From Erwinia endophytica (GTDB lineage: Bacteria; Pseudomonadota; Gammaproteobacteria; Enterobacterales; Enterobacteriaceae), in assembly GCF_009295515.1 (NCBI RefSeq), contig NZ_RQVV01000057.1:1-64000 (forward strand): a DNA stretch of 64,000 nucleotides. The letters run 5' to 3'. The stretch's first letter is position 1; the number at the start of each line of letters is the position of its first letter. A model generated the notes under the pieces. It had not been told where the DNA came from. It was given only the letters and a program-made list of their open reading frames with translations, and did not search any database. Made by a program: the position numbers and the translations under genes. Positions 62,257 to 64,000 of the stretch are shown here, one piece after another.

Positions 62257-64000
62257 ATGCGAGTGCTGAAATTCGGTGGAACTTCAGTAGCCAATGCGGA
62301 AAGATTTTTGCGCGTGGCTGACATTTTGGAAAGTAATGCGCAGCAGGGACAAGTTGCTACCGTATTGTCTGCGCCAGCAAAAATTACTAACCATCTGGTG
62401 GCGATGATTGAGAAGACCATCAGCGGACAGGATGCACAAGCGAATATTCGCGATGCGGAGGGCATTTTCGCGGCGTTGTTGCAGGGGCTGGCGACGGCGC
62501 AACCGGGGTTCAACTATGACAGGTTGAAAGCGGTGGTGGACGAGGAGTTCGTCCAGTTAAAACAGGTTTTGCATGGTATCAGCCTACTGGGCCAGTGTCC
62601 GGACCGTGTGAACGCCGCTATTATTTGCCGCGGCGAGAAGCTCTCTATCGCGATTATGGCGGCTCTGCTGCAGGCGCGAGGTCATGGCGTCAGCGTTATC
62701 GATCCCGTCGAGAAGCTGCTGGCTGTAGGGCATTATCTGGAATCCACCGTTGATATTCCTGAATCAACCCGGCGAATCGCCGCCAGTAAAATCCCGGCAG
62801 AAAACATGATATTGATGGCGGGTTTCACCGCCGGTAATGATAAAGGCGAACTGGTGGTGCTGGGACGTAACGGTTCCGATTATTCTGCCGCTGTGCTGGC
62901 GGCTTGCCTGCGCGCCGACTGCTGCGAAATCTGGACTGACGTTGATGGGGTGTATACATGCGATCCGCGCCAGGTGCCAGATGCCAGACTCCTCAAATCG
63001 ATGTCTTATCGGGAGGCAATGGAGCTGTCCTACTTTGGCGCAAAAGTGTTGCATCCCCGTACCATCGCGCCAATTGCCCAGTTCCAGATCCCCTGCCGGA
63101 TTAAAAATACGGCTAATCCGCAGGCGCCGGGTACGTTAATCGGTGGTAATAGTCCGGATGACGATAATCCGGTGAAGGGGATTACCAACCTCAATAATAT
63201 GGTGATGTTCAACGTTTCCGGCCCGGGGATGAAAGGCATGATCGGCATGGCGGCCCGGGTGTTTGCGACCATGTCACGCAGCGGTATTTCCGTGGTATTG
63301 ATAACGCAATCCTCTTCTGAATACAGCATTAGCTTTTGCGTGCCGCAGAGCGACTTGCAGCGGGCGCGTCGCGTGCTGGAAGATGAATTCTATCTGGAAT
63401 TGAAAGATGGTCTGCTGGAGCCATTGGACGTGATGGAAAATCTGGCGGTTATCTCCGTGGTCGGTGATGGCATGCGTACTCAGCGGGGGATTTCGGCTAA
63501 ATTCTTCTCGGCGCTGGCGCGGGCCAATATTAATATCATAGCGATTGCGCAGGGCTCGTCTGAGCGATCCATTTCAGTGGTGGTGAATAACGAAGATGTC
63601 ACTACCGGTGTGCGGGTTGTACACCAGATGCTGTTTGCTACCGATCAAGTGATAGAAGTGTTTGTTATCGGCGTGGGTGGCGTGGGTGCGGCGCTGATCG
63701 AACAGTTGCATCGTCAGCAGGCCTGGTTGAAGAATAAACACATCGACCTGCGAGTCTGCGGCATCGCTAACTCAAAAGCGTTGCTGACCCATGTTCATGG
63801 CATTGTACTGGATAACTGGAAAGAGGCATTACAGCAAGCGAAAGAACCCTTTAATTTGCCGCGTCTGAACCGCCTGGTGAAAGAGTATCATTTGCTTAAT
63901 CCGGTGATTGTTGACTGTACCTCCAGCCAGGCATTAGCCGACCAGTATGCGGATTTCCTCGCGGATGGTTTCCATGTGGTGACGCCGAATAAAAAGGCCA
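62257..64000 (+). CDS. thrA: bifunctional aspartokinase I/homoserine dehydrogenase I (partial)
   Basis: The first 581 codons of an ~820-residue enzyme; it runs off the window. The aspartokinase domain starts [31 protein letters not shown] and [15 protein letters not shown] are its active-site segments, and ACT regulatory repeats follow at ~315-460 (threonine feedback). The homoserine dehydrogenase Rossmann motif GVGGVGAAL begins near 468. AGGAG precedes the ATG at 62257. It is controlled by the thrL attenuator. Confidence 0.97.
   Translation, partial: MRVLKFGGTSVANAERFLRVADILESNAQQGQVATVLSAPAKITNHLVAMIEKTISGQDAQANIRDAEGIFAALLQGLATAQPGFNYDRLKAVVDEEFVQLKQVLHGISLLGQCPDRVNAAIICRGEKLSIAIMAALLQARGHGVSVIDPVEKLLAVGHYLESTVDIPESTRRIAASKIPAENMILMAGFTAGNDKGELVVLGRNGSDYSAAVLAACLRADCCEIWTDVDGVYTCDPRQVPDARLLKSMSYREAMELSYFGAKVLHPRTIAPIAQFQIPCRIKNTANPQAPGTLIGGNSPDDDNPVKGITNLNNMVMFNVSGPGMKGMIGMAARVFATMSRSGISVVLITQSSSEYSISFCVPQSDLQRARRVLEDEFYLELKDGLLEPLDVMENLAVISVVGDGMRTQRGISAKFFSALARANINIIAIAQGSSERSISVVVNNEDVTTGVRVVHQMLFATDQVIEVFVIGVGGVGAALIEQLHRQQAWLKNKHIDLRVCGIANSKALLTHVHGIVLDNWKEALQQAKEPFNLPRLNRLVKEYHLLNPVIVDCTSSQALADQYADFLADGFHVVTPNKKA

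Overview
The window comes from an enteric gamma-proteobacterium. The gene order prfC-osmY-ytjA-yjjU-yjjV-deoCABD-ytjB-serB-radA-nadR-ettA-slt-trpR-yjjX-gpmB-rob-creA-arcA-thrL-thrA is the order known from the end of the E. coli map. The absence of yjjI/yjjW, lplA, creBCD and yjtD, together with an ATP-dependent urea-amidolyase operon, would fit a plant-associated Pectobacteriaceae member (Brenneria, Pectobacterium, Dickeya, Lonsdalea). That placement is inference, because no marker gene decides it.

Positions 1 to about 17.7 kb are accessory DNA that stops just before the 5' end of prfC. It opens with the tail of a toxin-like protein and a putative immunity gene. These are followed by a mosaic of broken insertion sequences (IS1, IS21, IS256 and IS3 families), a CCACAG hexamer tract and an intact ParD/ParE module. 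Then come two parallel catabolic modules. Module A (3.6-8.4 kb) is a DUF2848 protein, an amidase, an alpha/beta-barrel protein and an MHS-type transporter, with a divergent GntR regulator and a 34-bp palindrome in the shared promoter. Module B (8.4-13.2 kb) is an ABC importer (ATPase, permease, binding protein), a second amidase and a second GntR regulator. yghU and a Tag-like DNA glycosylase follow. A decayed prophage segment (15.4-17.5 kb) carries a Phd/Doc module.

Positions 17.8-34.3 kb are mostly core genome. The deoCABD operon has a recognisable control region with two DeoR-type palindromes and two CRP sites spaced as in E. coli deoP2. Its probable repressor, deoR, lies in the same window at 39 kb, directly downstream of a decayed second deoC. 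An accessory enolase-superfamily/MFS/LysR cassette sits between nadR and ettA, and an HxlR/NAD(P)-binding pair follows ettA.

Positions 40.0-51.7 kb form one long minus-strand unit for urea as a nitrogen source: allophanate hydrolase, urea carboxylase, a GntR regulator and the urtABCDE importer. Genes overlap or lie close together throughout, and a strong palindrome lies before the first gene. Imported urea would be carboxylated to allophanate and hydrolysed to ammonia and CO2.

Positions 52-64 kb hold a P-type cation ATPase and then core genes from slt to the start of thrA, which runs off the window. The trpR operator, an FNR-like box before arcA, and the thr leader peptide with its attenuator are all visible.
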